DNA of 27,904 bases from Sedimentisphaerales bacterium (GCA_016933985.1 JAFGTU010000143.1:1-27904); one strand, 5' to 3'. Numbered from the stretch's first letter, positions 14,725-23,474 are shown. A program made the numbers and translations. Notes: generated by a model from the sequence alone, not told the origin.

Positions 14725-16692
14725 CTATTTCTGCTTAGGCGGTTTCCGCGCAGCGTCGATAGCTGCTTTGAGCGTTTTCACAGCCTTCGAATTCGGCATC
14801 TCTTTCGCGGCCGTGGCGATAGCTTGCGTGGCCGGCTCCATCCTGCCGCTGTGGTAGTATATATAAGCCAGCAGGAACTCGAGCTCGGGCGAGCAGCTTC
14901 TTTCGAGCCACTCTTCGGCGTCAGTTATTCTGGTCTGCAACTTGTCGTTGCCGCCGACCGCAGCAGCGAGGTCCACTTTCAACTGCGCATATTCTTCAGA
15001 CATCTCAATGGCCCTGGCAAGAAACAAGGCACTGCTCATATATTCACCGGCACAAAAGAGCGCCAGGCTTCTGCCCGCCGGGGCATCCGGCTGCGTCGAA
15101 TCAAAGACAGACGCCTGCTCATAAGCGTTCGCGGCCTGATAGTATCTACCCTGCTTTATGCAGGCCTGCCCCTCGGCCACATACTTCTTGTACCGGGCCT
15201 GGTTGAGAGATTCATGGCTCTTGTACTCCCCCAAAATCCGCTTGGCTCTGGCTGAGACTTGCTCGTCTGAAAGACTCTTGAGCTTATCCGCTTCAGACCG
15301 CGTCACCTCATCGGTCGGCTCCTGGGCGTTCTTCAGGACTAAATCCTTGTAGCTCTTGAGCGGCGTATTCGGCAGTGTCCCCGCGCCCACCGATTCTGCG
15401 CCGGTTATGCCGGAGCCGGCAAGCCCCGTTACGGGATACTTCCCGGAGACATCCGCAGTGCCTGTGTCCATTTCCTTGACTCCCACCTGCAAAGGTTCCG
15501 CAGTGGAGATGCTGCCGCCTTTGCGCCTGAGACCGGCAATCTGTTCGGCCAGTTTGTCAAGATCGGTCACAGTTGTGGCGGCCTCTTTTTTATCGGTGCT
15601 GGGTATTGCGACGGGTTCTTTCTGCTTGTTAGGCCATAGCAGTCCGTCCAAAGGGCTTTTGTCGAGCGTCTCGGATGCGGATAATCCCTTGGAATCGTCC
15701 AGCTCGGTCTGGAGCAATCCCGTAGGTTTGGCGGCCTGATCCTCCGATCGCGCGGGCTCCTCATGCGGCACTGCGAGTTTTCTTATCTGGCCAACTTCTT
15801 TCTCTCGTGCGGTGAGTGTCACGCCTGGTTTGGGCAGAAGACTAAGCAAGTCCTCTTTTTGCGCATCCGCAGGAGCAAGAGGCTGGCCCCTTAGGGGCTG
15901 GTCTCCCGTGGGCCGGCCTGGCAATGTTGTTTTGCTCCTCATCTTTTCAAGGTCGAGGCGAACTTGCTCTATGCGCTTGCGATACTGCTCGGCGTCGAGC
16001 GGCTCGCTTTGGGAGCCTACGCGCGCCTCGCCGGAGGTCAGGCGTCTAATCTCCTCGGAAGTAAGGGGCGTGGATCGGATCGCAATATCCGAAGTTGAAG
16101 TATCCTGCCCCGGCAAAGTCTGATTACGCAAATAATCTGATCCATAGACATCCGGAACAGTTCCGGTCACCCTGGAATCTATCGGTTTGAACACGCCTGG
16201 ACGCTCCGGCACAGTCGTGGACACAGTGCTCTCCCGCGAATAATACTGCGGCGTCGTGTACTTGCCGCTGTAAGCGCCGAAATCCTCCCACCCCGCCGAA
16301 TTACGCATAAAGGAGTCAAGCGACGCCGTATCAGGCGTCGGCCCCAAAAGCGTGTTGCTCGGCGACAGAGCACCTCCCACTTGCCTCAGATTAACCGCTT
16401 CCGTTGAGGCAAGCCCGCCCCAGAAAGCCGTACTCGACCGATACGGAACACCTCCCTGGAAACTCTTGGAGCCCCGCAGGTTTCCCATCATCGCATCATT
16501 GCCGGTCCGGTCAAACGGACTCGGGCTGGTGACCAAGCCATCGCTGAGGCTGCTTGGCGGAACGCTGCTGACACCTGCCGGATTGCTAATGCTCGGATTC
16601 CTAATGCTGGAGTTCTCCACCGACCAGCCTATACTTGTCAGACCAACAGTAAAGGCTGCGACCACTGCCAATATGTATTTCCAATTCTTCAT
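14725..16692 (-). CDS. Exported TPR-containing protein with long disordered region
   Basis: The protein has 655 residues from the ATG at 16692, which has GGTGAGG upstream; an earlier in-frame ATG at 16713 lacks a ribosome site. An N-terminal signal peptide (MKNWKYILAVVAAFTVGLTS) is followed by about 450 residues rich in Ser, Pro, Thr and Gly, probably disordered, with a basic helical stretch EQYRKRIEQVRLDLEKMRSK. The last 170 residues are helical TPR-type repeats, with GQACIKQGRYYQAANAYEQA the clearest. It should act in the periplasm or envelope, probably as a protein-interaction scaffold. It lies 31 nt after nadK and ends 44 nt before the helicase start. No enzymatic motif is seen. The C-terminal end is lysine/proline rich. 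Confidence 0.82.
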   Translation of the reverse strand: MKNWKYILAVVAAFTVGLTSIGWSVENSSIRNPSISNPAGVSSVPPSSLSDGLVTSPSPFDRTGNDAMMGNLRGSKSFQGGVPYRSSTAFWGGLASTEAVNLRQVGGALSPSNTLLGPTPDTASLDSFMRNSAGWEDFGAYSGKYTTPQYYSRESTVSTTVPERPGVFKPIDSRVTGTVPDVYGSDYLRNQTLPGQDTSTSDIAIRSTPLTSEEIRRLTSGEARVGSQSEPLDAEQYRKRIEQVRLDLEKMRSKTTLPGRPTGDQPLRGQPLAPADAQKEDLLSLLPKPGVTLTAREKEVGQIRKLAVPHEEPARSEDQAAKPTGLLQTELDDSKGLSASETLDKSPLDGLLWPNKQKEPVAIPSTDKKEAATTVTDLDKLAEQIAGLRRKGGSISTAEPLQVGVKEMDTGTADVSGKYPVTGLAGSGITGAESVGAGTLPNTPLKSYKDLVLKNAQEPTDEVTRSEADKLKSLSDEQVSARAKRILGEYKSHESLNQARYKKYVAEGQACIKQGRYYQAANAYEQASVFDSTQPDAPAGRSLALFCAGEYMSSALFLARAIEMSEEYAQLKVDLAAAVGGNDKLQTRITDAEEWLERSCSPELEFLLAYIYYHSGRMEPATQAIATAAKEMPNSKAVKTLKAAIDAARKPPKQK

Positions 16693-16723
16693 CTTCAATA
16701 CCTCACCGTACATTCAATACTGC

Positions 16724-17623
16724 CTAATCCCTATTATACTTCGGCTTTTCAGCCCAACTGAGTTTAGCAGCCAAAGTGTCCCATCTGCTCCTGACAGGGT
16801 TGTTTACAATTAGAAAATCGCCCTTCTGCCTGGTTATTCTGACCACTTCTTGCTCGGAGAACTTTGATGATACCTGCCCGTCAATCGATAAGGTGGTGCC
16901 CTTATTGAGCCTTACTCCGACGACCTCCACCGTGCTATTAGCACTGATAACGATAGGCCGAAAGCTAAGCGAGTGCGGACAAATGGGCGTAATTACTATC
17001 GCCTCCATCTTCGGGGAGACTATCGGACCTCCCGCGGAGAGATTGTAAGCCGTTGACCCCGTTGGCGTGGAGACGATCAAGCCGTCGCTGATGCAGCCGG
17101 CCAATAGCTGGCCATCCACTGAAATATTCAGTTCAATCATTCTAAAAGGCGGCCCGGCCGTTATGAAAACATCGTTAATGGCCGAGGAATTGAATTCCTT
17201 ACGACCATTACGGAAGATTTGGCAGCCGAGAATCATGCGTTTCTCAATCGGCGCCCGGCCTGAAACGATATCGGCGAAGCGCTCCTTGAGCTCGGCGACA
17301 CTGAATTCGGCCAGAAAGCCGAGCTTGCCAAGGTTTACGCCTATCACCGGCAGAGATGCCTTGCTCAAGCTCCTTGCCGTCGAAATGATGCTGCCATCGC
17401 CTCCGAAGACAACGGCAAAGTCGCATTTCTTCAGTATCGTGGGTTCAACCTTTGCAAAAGCTGCTTTACCCGAGTGATCGCTGCTTCCTTTGAGGTCTTC
17501 GATGCGGTGCGTTGCCAGTATCTGGGCTTTACCCTTTACGAAGGTGGAAAAATCCTCGATTACCTCGGCAACTGAGCCTTTGTGGGGGTCGCCGAATATC
17601 ACCAGTTTTGGCATCGAACTCAT
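16724..17623 (-). CDS. nadK: NAD kinase
   Basis: NadK phosphorylates NAD to NADP using ATP or polyphosphate. From the ATG at 17623 the protein has 299 residues. GGDGS (74-78) is the diacylglycerol-kinase-like catalytic motif, ND (150-151) follows, and TPTGSTAYNLSAGGP (186-200) is the NAD-binding signature. The ATG overlaps the dxs stop codon as ATGA (17620-17623), so translation is coupled. An in-frame GTG at 17632 would add three residues but is less likely. Coupling to dxs makes sense because the next step of isoprenoid synthesis (Dxr) consumes NADPH; this is inference. Confidence 0.95.
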   Translation of the reverse strand: MSSMPKLVIFGDPHKGSVAEVIEDFSTFVKGKAQILATHRIEDLKGSSDHSGKAAFAKVEPTILKKCDFAVVFGGDGSIISTARSLSKASLPVIGVNLGKLGFLAEFSVAELKERFADIVSGRAPIEKRMILGCQIFRNGRKEFNSSAINDVFITAGPPFRMIELNISVDGQLLAGCISDGLIVSTPTGSTAYNLSAGGPIVSPKMEAIVITPICPHSLSFRPIVISANSTVEVVGVRLNKGTTLSIDGQVSSKFSEQEVVRITRQKGDFLIVNNPVRSRWDTLAAKLSWAEKPKYNRD

Positions 17624-19608
17624 GTCTGGCACCCGGTACAGGCTTTCAAGGTTTCCTGCGGCTGGGGTGCGGCGCCCAGCATTTCTTTAGCAGTCTGCGC
17701 TATTTTATCGGCATTTACGCCCGCTTCCATAAGCTGGGCGTATCGAGAATCGTGCCTAATGAATGTTCTGGGCGCGCCGAGGGGGCGTATTGTGTTGTGG
17801 GAGTCCTTCCGGGCTTCTGTTCGACCGGTCTCTTTATCCCGTCTTCTCCCCTTGTTTGCCTGAAGCGCCGCCATTTCGAGCACGGCCGAGCCGAATCCGC
17901 ACGCCAAATAGTGGTCTTCCACCGTGATTATGCCCTTGCCCTTGCCCAATAGGGTAACTATTTTTTTATCCACCGGCGCGGAAAATCGGGCGTTAATCAC
18001 GTCAACCCCAATTCCCTCATCTGCGAGCAGTGCGGCCGCCTTCAATGCCTCCGTCAGCAGGCTGCCGTAGCTGACAATCGCAATCGCCGAGCCTTTCGCT
18101 TTTTTCACAACAACGCTTTTTCCCAACTCGAACGGCCTTGAGCACGCGGCCCTGACATACTCCGGCGGCGGAACAAGGTCTTTGGGGTATCTTATGACCA
18201 CCGGCTTGCTATGACTCAGCGCGAATTCGAGCGCAAGCCGCATCTCAATATCATTTGCCGGCGCGGTCAAGACCATATTGGGCATCATTCGCAAGAAACC
18301 TATATCCATCAACCCGTGATGCGTCGGCCCGTCGGAACCGACAACACCGGCCCTGTCGATACAGAAAACGACCGGGAGGTCCTGCAGCGCCACCTCCTGG
18401 AGTATCTGATCGAAGCTGCGCTGGAGGAAGGTTGAGTATATGCAGACGACGGGTCTGAGGCCCGTCCTGCAAAGCCCGGCTGCAATATCGACCGCCGCGC
18501 TTTCGGCGATACCGACGTCGTAGAACCTATCGGCGAACTCTTTGCGAAATTCCATCAATCCCGTTCCGTCGCACATTGCCGAGGTAATTGCGACGATGCT
18601 CTTGTCCTTATGGGCAAGAGCCGCCAGATGCTTACCGAAAGCATTCGTAAAACTCGTCCTCGGAGGCGCCGAGGCGGACTCGACGGCATCGCCGTTCATT
18701 TGGAAGGGACCGGTCGAATGGAATTTGCTTGGCCGCGACCCGGCCGGGCTGAACCCTTTGCCCTTCTTCGTATAAACGTGCAGTATCGCAGGATGATTCA
18801 GATGGGCCAACGCCTCGAACAATTGCGTCAGAGAATTGATGTCGTGCCCGTCAACCGGGCCAAAATAGGGGATATTCAGGCTCTCGAAAAGTTGGCTGGT
18901 GGGGACCGCCATTCTAATAGTCTTTTTGAGCCTCTCGATTGCCTCTTCGGCGCTCTTGCCGATAACGGGCACATGCTCGACGATATTGTCAGCCATCTTC
19001 CGCAAGCGTTCATAAGTCTGGCTTAGTCGTATTTTCGAGAAGGTCTTTGCCAAAGCGCCCTGAGTTGCGTCTATCGCCATCGAGTTGTCGTTGAGGACAA
19101 TCAGCAGTTGTCTCTTGACCAGCCCGAGGTTATTCAGGGCCTCGAAAGATACTCCGTTGACGATGCTCGCATCTCCAACGATTGCCACGATTCTATCGGT
19201 TTTTTTCTGCTGATGCTGGCCCAGGGCCATTCCGATGGCCGTTGCGACGGACGTGCCCGCGTGGCCGACTACGAACTGGTCGTATTCGCTTTCAGCGGGG
19301 TTTGGAAAGCCGCTTATACCCTCGACCTGGCGCAGGAATTCGAATTTCTCTTTTCTGCCTGTGATGATCTTGTGCGTGTAGCACTGATGGCCGACGTCCC
19401 AGAGAAGCTTATCCTTCTTAAAATCGAAGACTTTGTGCAGCGCCAGCGTTAGTTCCACGACACCGAGGTTGCTCGCCAGATGCCCCCCCGTCTTGCTGAC
19501 GGAGGCAAGAATGAACTGCCGTATCTCCTCTGCCAGGGCCTTTAGCTGCGCCGCCGAGAGCCTGCGGACATCAGCCGGACTCTTGATCTTTTCCAACAAA
19601 TCACCCAT
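17620..19608 (-). CDS. dxs: 1-deoxy-D-xylulose-5-phosphate synthase
   Basis: This thiamine-diphosphate enzyme condenses pyruvate and glyceraldehyde 3-phosphate in the first step of the MEP isoprenoid pathway; the product also feeds thiamine and pyridoxal synthesis. The 662-residue protein shows LASNLGVVELTLALH, WDVGHQCYTHKIITGR (H74), the ThDP motif GDASIVNG (145-152) with LNDN (172-175), and the transketolase pyrimidine domain with GIAESAAVDIAAG. Two positions differ from the Escherichia coli pattern: GDG is GDA, and AEQH is AESA. The catalytic glutamate is kept. The C-terminal domain has a basic insertion (ANKGRRRDKETGRTEARKDS) and an extra tail ending ACTGCQT. GAGGAA precedes the ATG by 5 nt. 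It heads the operon with nadK, and copy B of the shared promoter-like element lies about 120 nt upstream. Confidence 0.94.
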   Translation of the reverse strand: MGDLLEKIKSPADVRRLSAAQLKALAEEIRQFILASVSKTGGHLASNLGVVELTLALHKVFDFKKDKLLWDVGHQCYTHKIITGRKEKFEFLRQVEGISGFPNPAESEYDQFVVGHAGTSVATAIGMALGQHQQKKTDRIVAIVGDASIVNGVSFEALNNLGLVKRQLLIVLNDNSMAIDATQGALAKTFSKIRLSQTYERLRKMADNIVEHVPVIGKSAEEAIERLKKTIRMAVPTSQLFESLNIPYFGPVDGHDINSLTQLFEALAHLNHPAILHVYTKKGKGFSPAGSRPSKFHSTGPFQMNGDAVESASAPPRTSFTNAFGKHLAALAHKDKSIVAITSAMCDGTGLMEFRKEFADRFYDVGIAESAAVDIAAGLCRTGLRPVVCIYSTFLQRSFDQILQEVALQDLPVVFCIDRAGVVGSDGPTHHGLMDIGFLRMMPNMVLTAPANDIEMRLALEFALSHSKPVVIRYPKDLVPPPEYVRAACSRPFELGKSVVVKKAKGSAIAIVSYGSLLTEALKAAALLADEGIGVDVINARFSAPVDKKIVTLLGKGKGIITVEDHYLACGFGSAVLEMAALQANKGRRRDKETGRTEARKDSHNTIRPLGAPRTFIRHDSRYAQLMEAGVNADKIAQTAKEMLGAAPQPQETLKACTGCQT

Positions 19609-19726
19609 TAAGGTTCCTCGGTATCCTCAAATATACGAACAAATCAAATGAAGGTGCGGGCAATCATCGTCAAAAAGCGTTTTTCTGATTCAAACTGACG
19701 GATTCTAAGTCAAATAAATATGTGAG

Positions 19727-19751
19727 CGAGACGTATTATACATGAAAATGA
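19727..19751 (-). promoter_or_regulatory. Shared 25-bp promoter-like element, copy B (dxs operon)
   Basis: Read on the minus strand this is TCATTTTCA followed by TGTATAATACGTCTCG, identical to 5612-5636 at 24 of 25 bases. The TATAAT hexamer occupies 19740-19735. No -35 match sits at normal spacing, so it may be an activator-dependent or extended promoter. It is the only promoter-like sequence I see before dxs. Confidence 0.65.
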
Positions 19752-19765
19752 GTACTCATCCTCCT

Positions 19766-19811
19766 ACAAAATTTTAGGGGAACGGCAAGAACCGTTCCCC
19801 TAATCTTTTGT
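19766..19811 (-). terminator. Rho-independent terminator after the histidine kinase gene
   Basis: A perfect 12-bp stem (19774-19785 with 19792-19803, 6-nt loop) is extended by ACAAAA (19766-19771) and TTTTGT (19806-19811) after a 2-nt mismatch. On the minus strand the core stem is followed by AATTTTGT. It lies 56 nt downstream of the kinase stop codon and separates that unit from the dxs promoter. Confidence 0.75.
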
Positions 19812-19866
19812 ACTCACCCCACCAAGCCGCAGCATGAAAGCCGCTAGCCTTTCTATGCACTGCGGA

Positions 19867-22125
19867 TTACGCGCGAGGCAGCAAGATCGTAACCGTCGTC
19901 CCGACGCCGAGGCTGCTTTCGATATCCAATGTTCCGCCGTTTATCTGTACGAACCTCGCGGCGTAGGCAAGGCCCATGCCGCGTTTTCGGCCGGCGATTT
20001 TTGCGGAGTAAAAGGGCTGAGCAGCTTTTTTGACGGCCTGGGCATCCATTCCGCAACCGAGGTCCATCACCTGCAATTTCACCATCTTGTCCGGTTGGGT
20101 TGGACTGGCGGCAATTTTTATCGGCCCAAGCTCGCCGCGGTAGGATTCGACGGCATTAGTCACAATGTTCGCCACCACCGAGGCAATCTGGGCCGAGTCT
20201 GCAAAAACCTCTTTTGCATTGTCGGCCACTTCCACCTGGACGTTGATATGTTCGGCATTTGTCTTTCTGGCGGCCAATTGGAGGGCTTCGTCGATCATCG
20301 ATCTAACGTCTGTTTTAGCGGGCCTGGGGCGGGGCGGCTCGGCAAAGCCCATCAGGTCTTCAATGACGGCGCAGGCGCGGTCGGCAGCATCGTGAATTTG
20401 ACTGAGGATATTTTTCTTATCCGGCTCGGTTTCGGCATCGGCGAGCAACTGTGCTCGGCCGGAGACCACCGCCAGAGGATTGTTCAATTCATGCGCAGCG
20501 CCGGCGGCCAGTTCAGCCAATGCCTCGATGGCTTCAGACCGAGCCGGAATTGATGCTGCCGGCGACGGAATTTCTTCGGTCTGCGATGGTGCAACCTGCT
20601 CATAGCCCGAGACAAGCTGCGCGAAACGCTCGGCAAGAGACTGCTGGCCGACGCCTGATAGGGCCAAATCCAGGACGATCCCTGCTATCGAAGAGGAGGT
20701 TTTGAACTTTTCTTCAAACAAGGCCGCATCGCCCGGGTAGTGAAGCTCGAATGCAATCGCCCCTACAGCCGCATTGTTGGACAGAAGGGGAAGCAGCTTT
20801 GTCGCGCCGGGGCTAAAATCGAGATTCAATTGATCGAAGAGCCAGTCAATATGGTCGTGCGCATCGAGGATTGCGAATTCGCCGGCTATGCGGCTGGGAA
20901 CCGCGGGAGCCTGATCCGGGGCATCCAGGGACACTACACTGCTTTGGCCAAGGCTCTCCACAACTGCGGCATCAATTGTCCGCGTGCCCGGAGGCGGCGC
21001 CAGATACAGGCACACTGATCCGGTTTGGTAGAACGTCTGCCATCGGACGGCGAAGCTCTCGGCTACATCCATGACGTCTGCGGCAGGATCGATGCTCGCA
21101 AGGAAGTCGGCCGCAAAATCCAAATGACTCGAAGCGGCCTGCAGCTTGCGGTTCTCGGCGGTTAGCTCGGTCTCACGGGCGGCGAGATGGGCCGCGGCGG
21201 CGCCGGCGGCATCGCCGTAATCAGCCAGGGCGTCCGGGGAATCCAGGCCGAGGAGGTTGGACTTCTCCGCGACCTGAGTTAGCAGATTCCGGGCAATCTG
21301 CTCAAGCCTGCCTATATCCACGCCAAGAGCATGGGCGTTTTCTTCTACTGATTCTGGCGAATCGTAGCTGCCGGATTGGCCTATACCGCTTTGTCGCGCG
21401 ATAGAATCGGCCAACTGCACGATTTGGGCGACTGCGGCGAGGGGCATATCCTGGGCTATTGCGGCGGTATCGCTGTGATGCAGCCAAACAGTTAGGGCAA
21501 TTTCTTCGGGCAGCCGCCACTTCTGCGCCAAGCGCCTGCCGAGGATTGTATGGTCGGCGCCAAGCTGCCGGCGCTCAACGGCGAGGGAGCTTGATTGTGC
21601 CGATTTAGCCTGCTCTACAAGGCGGGCGAAGCTCTTGGGCATCGCGTCCTGGAGGGCGAGTTTGCCGATGTCGTGGAGCAATCCGGCAGCATACGCCAAT
21701 TGCGGGTCGATCCGGGCCGGGGCTATTTGAGCGATGCTCTCGGCGCAGCAGGCTACGGCAAGGCTGTGCAGGAAAAGGTCTTTCTTAGAAAGTATTTCGG
21801 GGATTTGCAGGTCGCGGGAGACTTTGACGGACAAGACGGCATCGCGAACAACGTCTGCCGGCAGCCTGTCGAGCGCCTGGCGCAACGAGAATTTTTCGCT
21901 CGGCATGTTCATTCGGCGACGGCCAATGATTGCAAACATTCCGACCGTTAGGGCCGGGTCCGCTTCTATAATATCAGCGACACCTGAAGGAGAGAATCGT
22001 CCTTGCAGCAGCTTGGAAAAGAGACGGGCCGCAACAGAAGGCAGAGTCGAAAGAAAATCGAGCCGAGCGATTGCAAGCTCCACCCGGCGTGCCGCCGTCG
22101 AGGCATTTGAGGGTATATCCGGCAT
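19867..22125 (-). CDS. HDOD-domain sensor histidine kinase
   Basis: The 752-residue soluble protein combines an N-terminal HDOD domain (about 20-285, with an HD-like LLHDIGK at H151/D152 and a further histidine at 120), a short coiled coil (about 310-335), a GAF-like region (about 335-490), and a histidine kinase core. The kinase has the phospho-acceptor H545 (AAGAAHELNNP), the N box around N657 (VVANIVTNAVES), G1 at DLGCGM (688-693) and G2 at GRKRGMGLA. There are no membrane segments, so it senses a cytoplasmic signal. HDOD domains are linked to signalling and motility control, usually without catalysis, although here the HD pair is retained. AAGGAGAAGG precedes the ATG. It follows the response regulator at a distance of 105 nt and is probably its partner. 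Confidence 0.92.
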   Translation of the reverse strand: MPDIPSNASTAARRVELAIARLDFLSTLPSVAARLFSKLLQGRFSPSGVADIIEADPALTVGMFAIIGRRRMNMPSEKFSLRQALDRLPADVVRDAVLSVKVSRDLQIPEILSKKDLFLHSLAVACCAESIAQIAPARIDPQLAYAAGLLHDIGKLALQDAMPKSFARLVEQAKSAQSSSLAVERRQLGADHTILGRRLAQKWRLPEEIALTVWLHHSDTAAIAQDMPLAAVAQIVQLADSIARQSGIGQSGSYDSPESVEENAHALGVDIGRLEQIARNLLTQVAEKSNLLGLDSPDALADYGDAAGAAAAHLAARETELTAENRKLQAASSHLDFAADFLASIDPAADVMDVAESFAVRWQTFYQTGSVCLYLAPPPGTRTIDAAVVESLGQSSVVSLDAPDQAPAVPSRIAGEFAILDAHDHIDWLFDQLNLDFSPGATKLLPLLSNNAAVGAIAFELHYPGDAALFEEKFKTSSSIAGIVLDLALSGVGQQSLAERFAQLVSGYEQVAPSQTEEIPSPAASIPARSEAIEALAELAAGAAHELNNPLAVVSGRAQLLADAETEPDKKNILSQIHDAADRACAVIEDLMGFAEPPRPRPAKTDVRSMIDEALQLAARKTNAEHINVQVEVADNAKEVFADSAQIASVVANIVTNAVESYRGELGPIKIAASPTQPDKMVKLQVMDLGCGMDAQAVKKAAQPFYSAKIAGRKRGMGLAYAARFVQINGGTLDIESSLGVGTTVTILLPRA

Positions 22126-22203
22126 ATAGCTAACCTTCTCCTTAAGTGTTGGCTTGGCCTATACTGCGCTTAGAGGCAGGATGCGCCGGCTCATTGAGAT
22201 TGA

Positions 22204-22232
22204 AAACGACCTGATCATCCGGCTGGTCGTTT
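22204..22232 (-). terminator. Intercistronic terminator/attenuator between regulator and kinase
   Basis: On the minus strand, AAACGACC (22232-22225) and GGTCGTTT (22211-22204) form an 8-bp stem with a 13-nt loop that overlaps the regulator stop codon, with a run of four U in GGUCGUUUUC. Partial termination here would lower kinase relative to regulator. Confidence 0.55.
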
Positions 22233-22797
22233 ACACCATTTTCAAAGCTGCCGCGACCTTATCGGTAAGCACGTCGATTTTGAAGGGTTTTCTTATGAAG
22301 CCCTCGGCGCCGGATTGCAGAAGCTGCTCGATATCATCCTCTCTGACAACGCCGCTGACGATAATGATCTTGATATCGGCGAACTTGGGATTCCTTCTTA
22401 TCGTCTGGCATACGACGTTACCGTTGATGTCGGGCAGCATATAATCGAGGAGTATCAGGTCCGGGCGAAACTCCTCGGTCGCGATGCCCGCTTCGTAGCC
22501 GCTGGAAGCCGTTCTGGTCTCGAACCTGCCGTCCCGCGCGAGAATGTCCACCATCATCTCGATGATCTCGTCGTCATCATCGACGATGAGGACTTTTCTC
22601 TTGCCCGAGTCGATATTGTCCAACGGAATACTGTTGTCCTTCATGAACTTGATGAGACTCAGGCGTGGTATTCTGCGGAATTTTGAGCCGGGAACACGAA
22701 ATCCCTCCAGCCTGCCGGAATCAAAGCAACGGATTATTGTTTGCTGGCTGACCTTGCAGACATCCGCGGCTTCTCCGGTGGTGAACAAATCCTTCAT
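22231..22797 (-). CDS. Response regulator with N-terminal excisionase-type HTH and C-terminal receiver
   Basis: From the ATG at 22797 the protein has 188 residues. Its N-terminus (about 3-50, LFTTGEAADVCKVSQQTIIR then RLEGFRVPGSKFRRIP) is a MerR/excisionase-type helix-turn-helix. The C-terminal receiver domain (about 63-185) has the acidic pocket VDDDDE, the phospho-acceptor aspartate in LILLDYMLPD, a Ser in IIIVSG, and the conserved lysine in IRKPF. The domain order is the reverse of classic OmpR/NarL regulators. The alternative ATG at 22806 sits 1 nt after GAGGA, too close, whereas 22797 is well spaced. The regulator probably binds DNA when phosphorylated by the downstream HDOD kinase. Targets are unknown. 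Confidence 0.9.
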   Translation of the reverse strand: MKDLFTTGEAADVCKVSQQTIIRCFDSGRLEGFRVPGSKFRRIPRLSLIKFMKDNSIPLDNIDSGKRKVLIVDDDDEIIEMMVDILARDGRFETRTASSGYEAGIATEEFRPDLILLDYMLPDINGNVVCQTIRRNPKFADIKIIIVSGVVREDDIEQLLQSGAEGFIRKPFKIDVLTDKVAAALKMV

Positions 22798-22865
22798 TTT
22801 ATCCATTCCTCGTCTTTAGCCAAATCCTTTTGATTTACAGGCCCACCAAATTGCCTTTTCGCCCC

Positions 22866-22894
22866 AACTTAACGAGTGATTCTGAGATTGTCAA
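22866..22894 (-). promoter_or_regulatory. Candidate promoter of the response regulator gene
   Basis: Minus strand: a perfect TTGACA (22894-22889), 17 nt, then TAAGTT (22871-22866; 3/6). The predicted start near 22859 gives a leader of about 60 nt to the ATG at 22797. Confidence 0.4.
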
Positions 22895-23132
22895 GCATAA
22901 AACGGCTGCTGGCATGAATTTTTTCAAGAAAAAACGTGATATTATCAGCCTTGTCAAGAGGCGTTTTGATGGCTGTCCGAGATCGGTTACATCCCGAAAC
23001 GCCCTTTAGCACAACACAAAACCAAAGAAATCAGCCCGGCTGACATACGGCTGCTCGAAAGAGTAATCCCTTATTTTGTTGCTGCCGGCAGAATTTCTTC
23101 ATTTTGTATGAACCTTTCGGCGATATATCATT

Positions 23133-23152
23133 ATATTACTATATGGTAATAT
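23133..23152. promoter_or_regulatory. Predicted ArsR-type operator
   Basis: A perfect inverted repeat ATATTAC (23133-23139) and GTAATAT (23146-23152) with a 6-nt centre overlaps a -10-like TATACT (23150-23155), 22 nt before the arsR start codon. The AT-rich 7-6-7 layout suits a dimeric ArsR/SmtB repressor, so autoregulation is likely. Confidence 0.7.
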
Positions 23153-23174
23153 ACTAATGTGAAGGTCTTGTAGA

Positions 23175-23474
23175 ATGGATAGTAACTTAGCAGAACAAGT
23201 AGCGATGGTTCTAAAGGCTGTTGCGCACCCGGCGAGGCTGCAAATAGTCGAGCTGCTTGTGCCCGGTGAGATGTGCGTTGGCGACATAGAAGAGGCTTTG
23301 GGCGAAAAGCAGTCCATCACGAGTCAGCACCTGAATATGATGAGAGACAAAGGCGTCCTTGCGTGCAGGCGCGACGGAGCAAAGGTTTATTATCGGATTG
23401 AGAACAAGAATGTAATCAAGCTGCTGGATTGTGTTTATGACCATTGTGAGCCACAGAAAGGGGAAGGAGAATGA
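23175..23474 (+). CDS. ArsR/SmtB-family repressor, possible persulfide sensor
   Basis: The 99-residue protein is a winged-helix ArsR regulator: KAVAHPARLQIVELL, the recognition region KQSITSQHLNMMRDKGVL, and the wing RDGAKVYYRI. It has C34 in EMCVGDIEE and C86/C91 near the C-terminus. It lacks the CxC arsenic motif. One cysteine in helix 2 plus one in the last helix resembles the BigR/SqrR/YgaV group, which senses persulfides by disulfide or polysulfide formation. This is inference supported by neighbours (DUF302, OsmC, DUF2892). GAAGG lies 9 nt before the ATG. The stop overlaps the next ATG as ATGA, and the operator at 23133-23152 implies control of the whole operon. Confidence 0.92.
   Translation: MDSNLAEQVAMVLKAVAHPARLQIVELLVPGEMCVGDIEEALGEKQSITSQHLNMMRDKGVLACRRDGAKVYYRIENKNVIKLLDCVYDHCEPQKGEGE

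Larger units (their letters stand above)
22798..23174. other. Divergent intergenic region between regulator and arsR
   Basis: I see no gene in this stretch. It holds a minus-strand promoter candidate for the response regulator (22866-22894), a T6-CAAG-A6 inverted repeat near 22920-22935, a second TTGACA on the minus strand near 22960 without a matching -10, and the arsR promoter/operator at 23126-23155. Confidence 0.6.
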
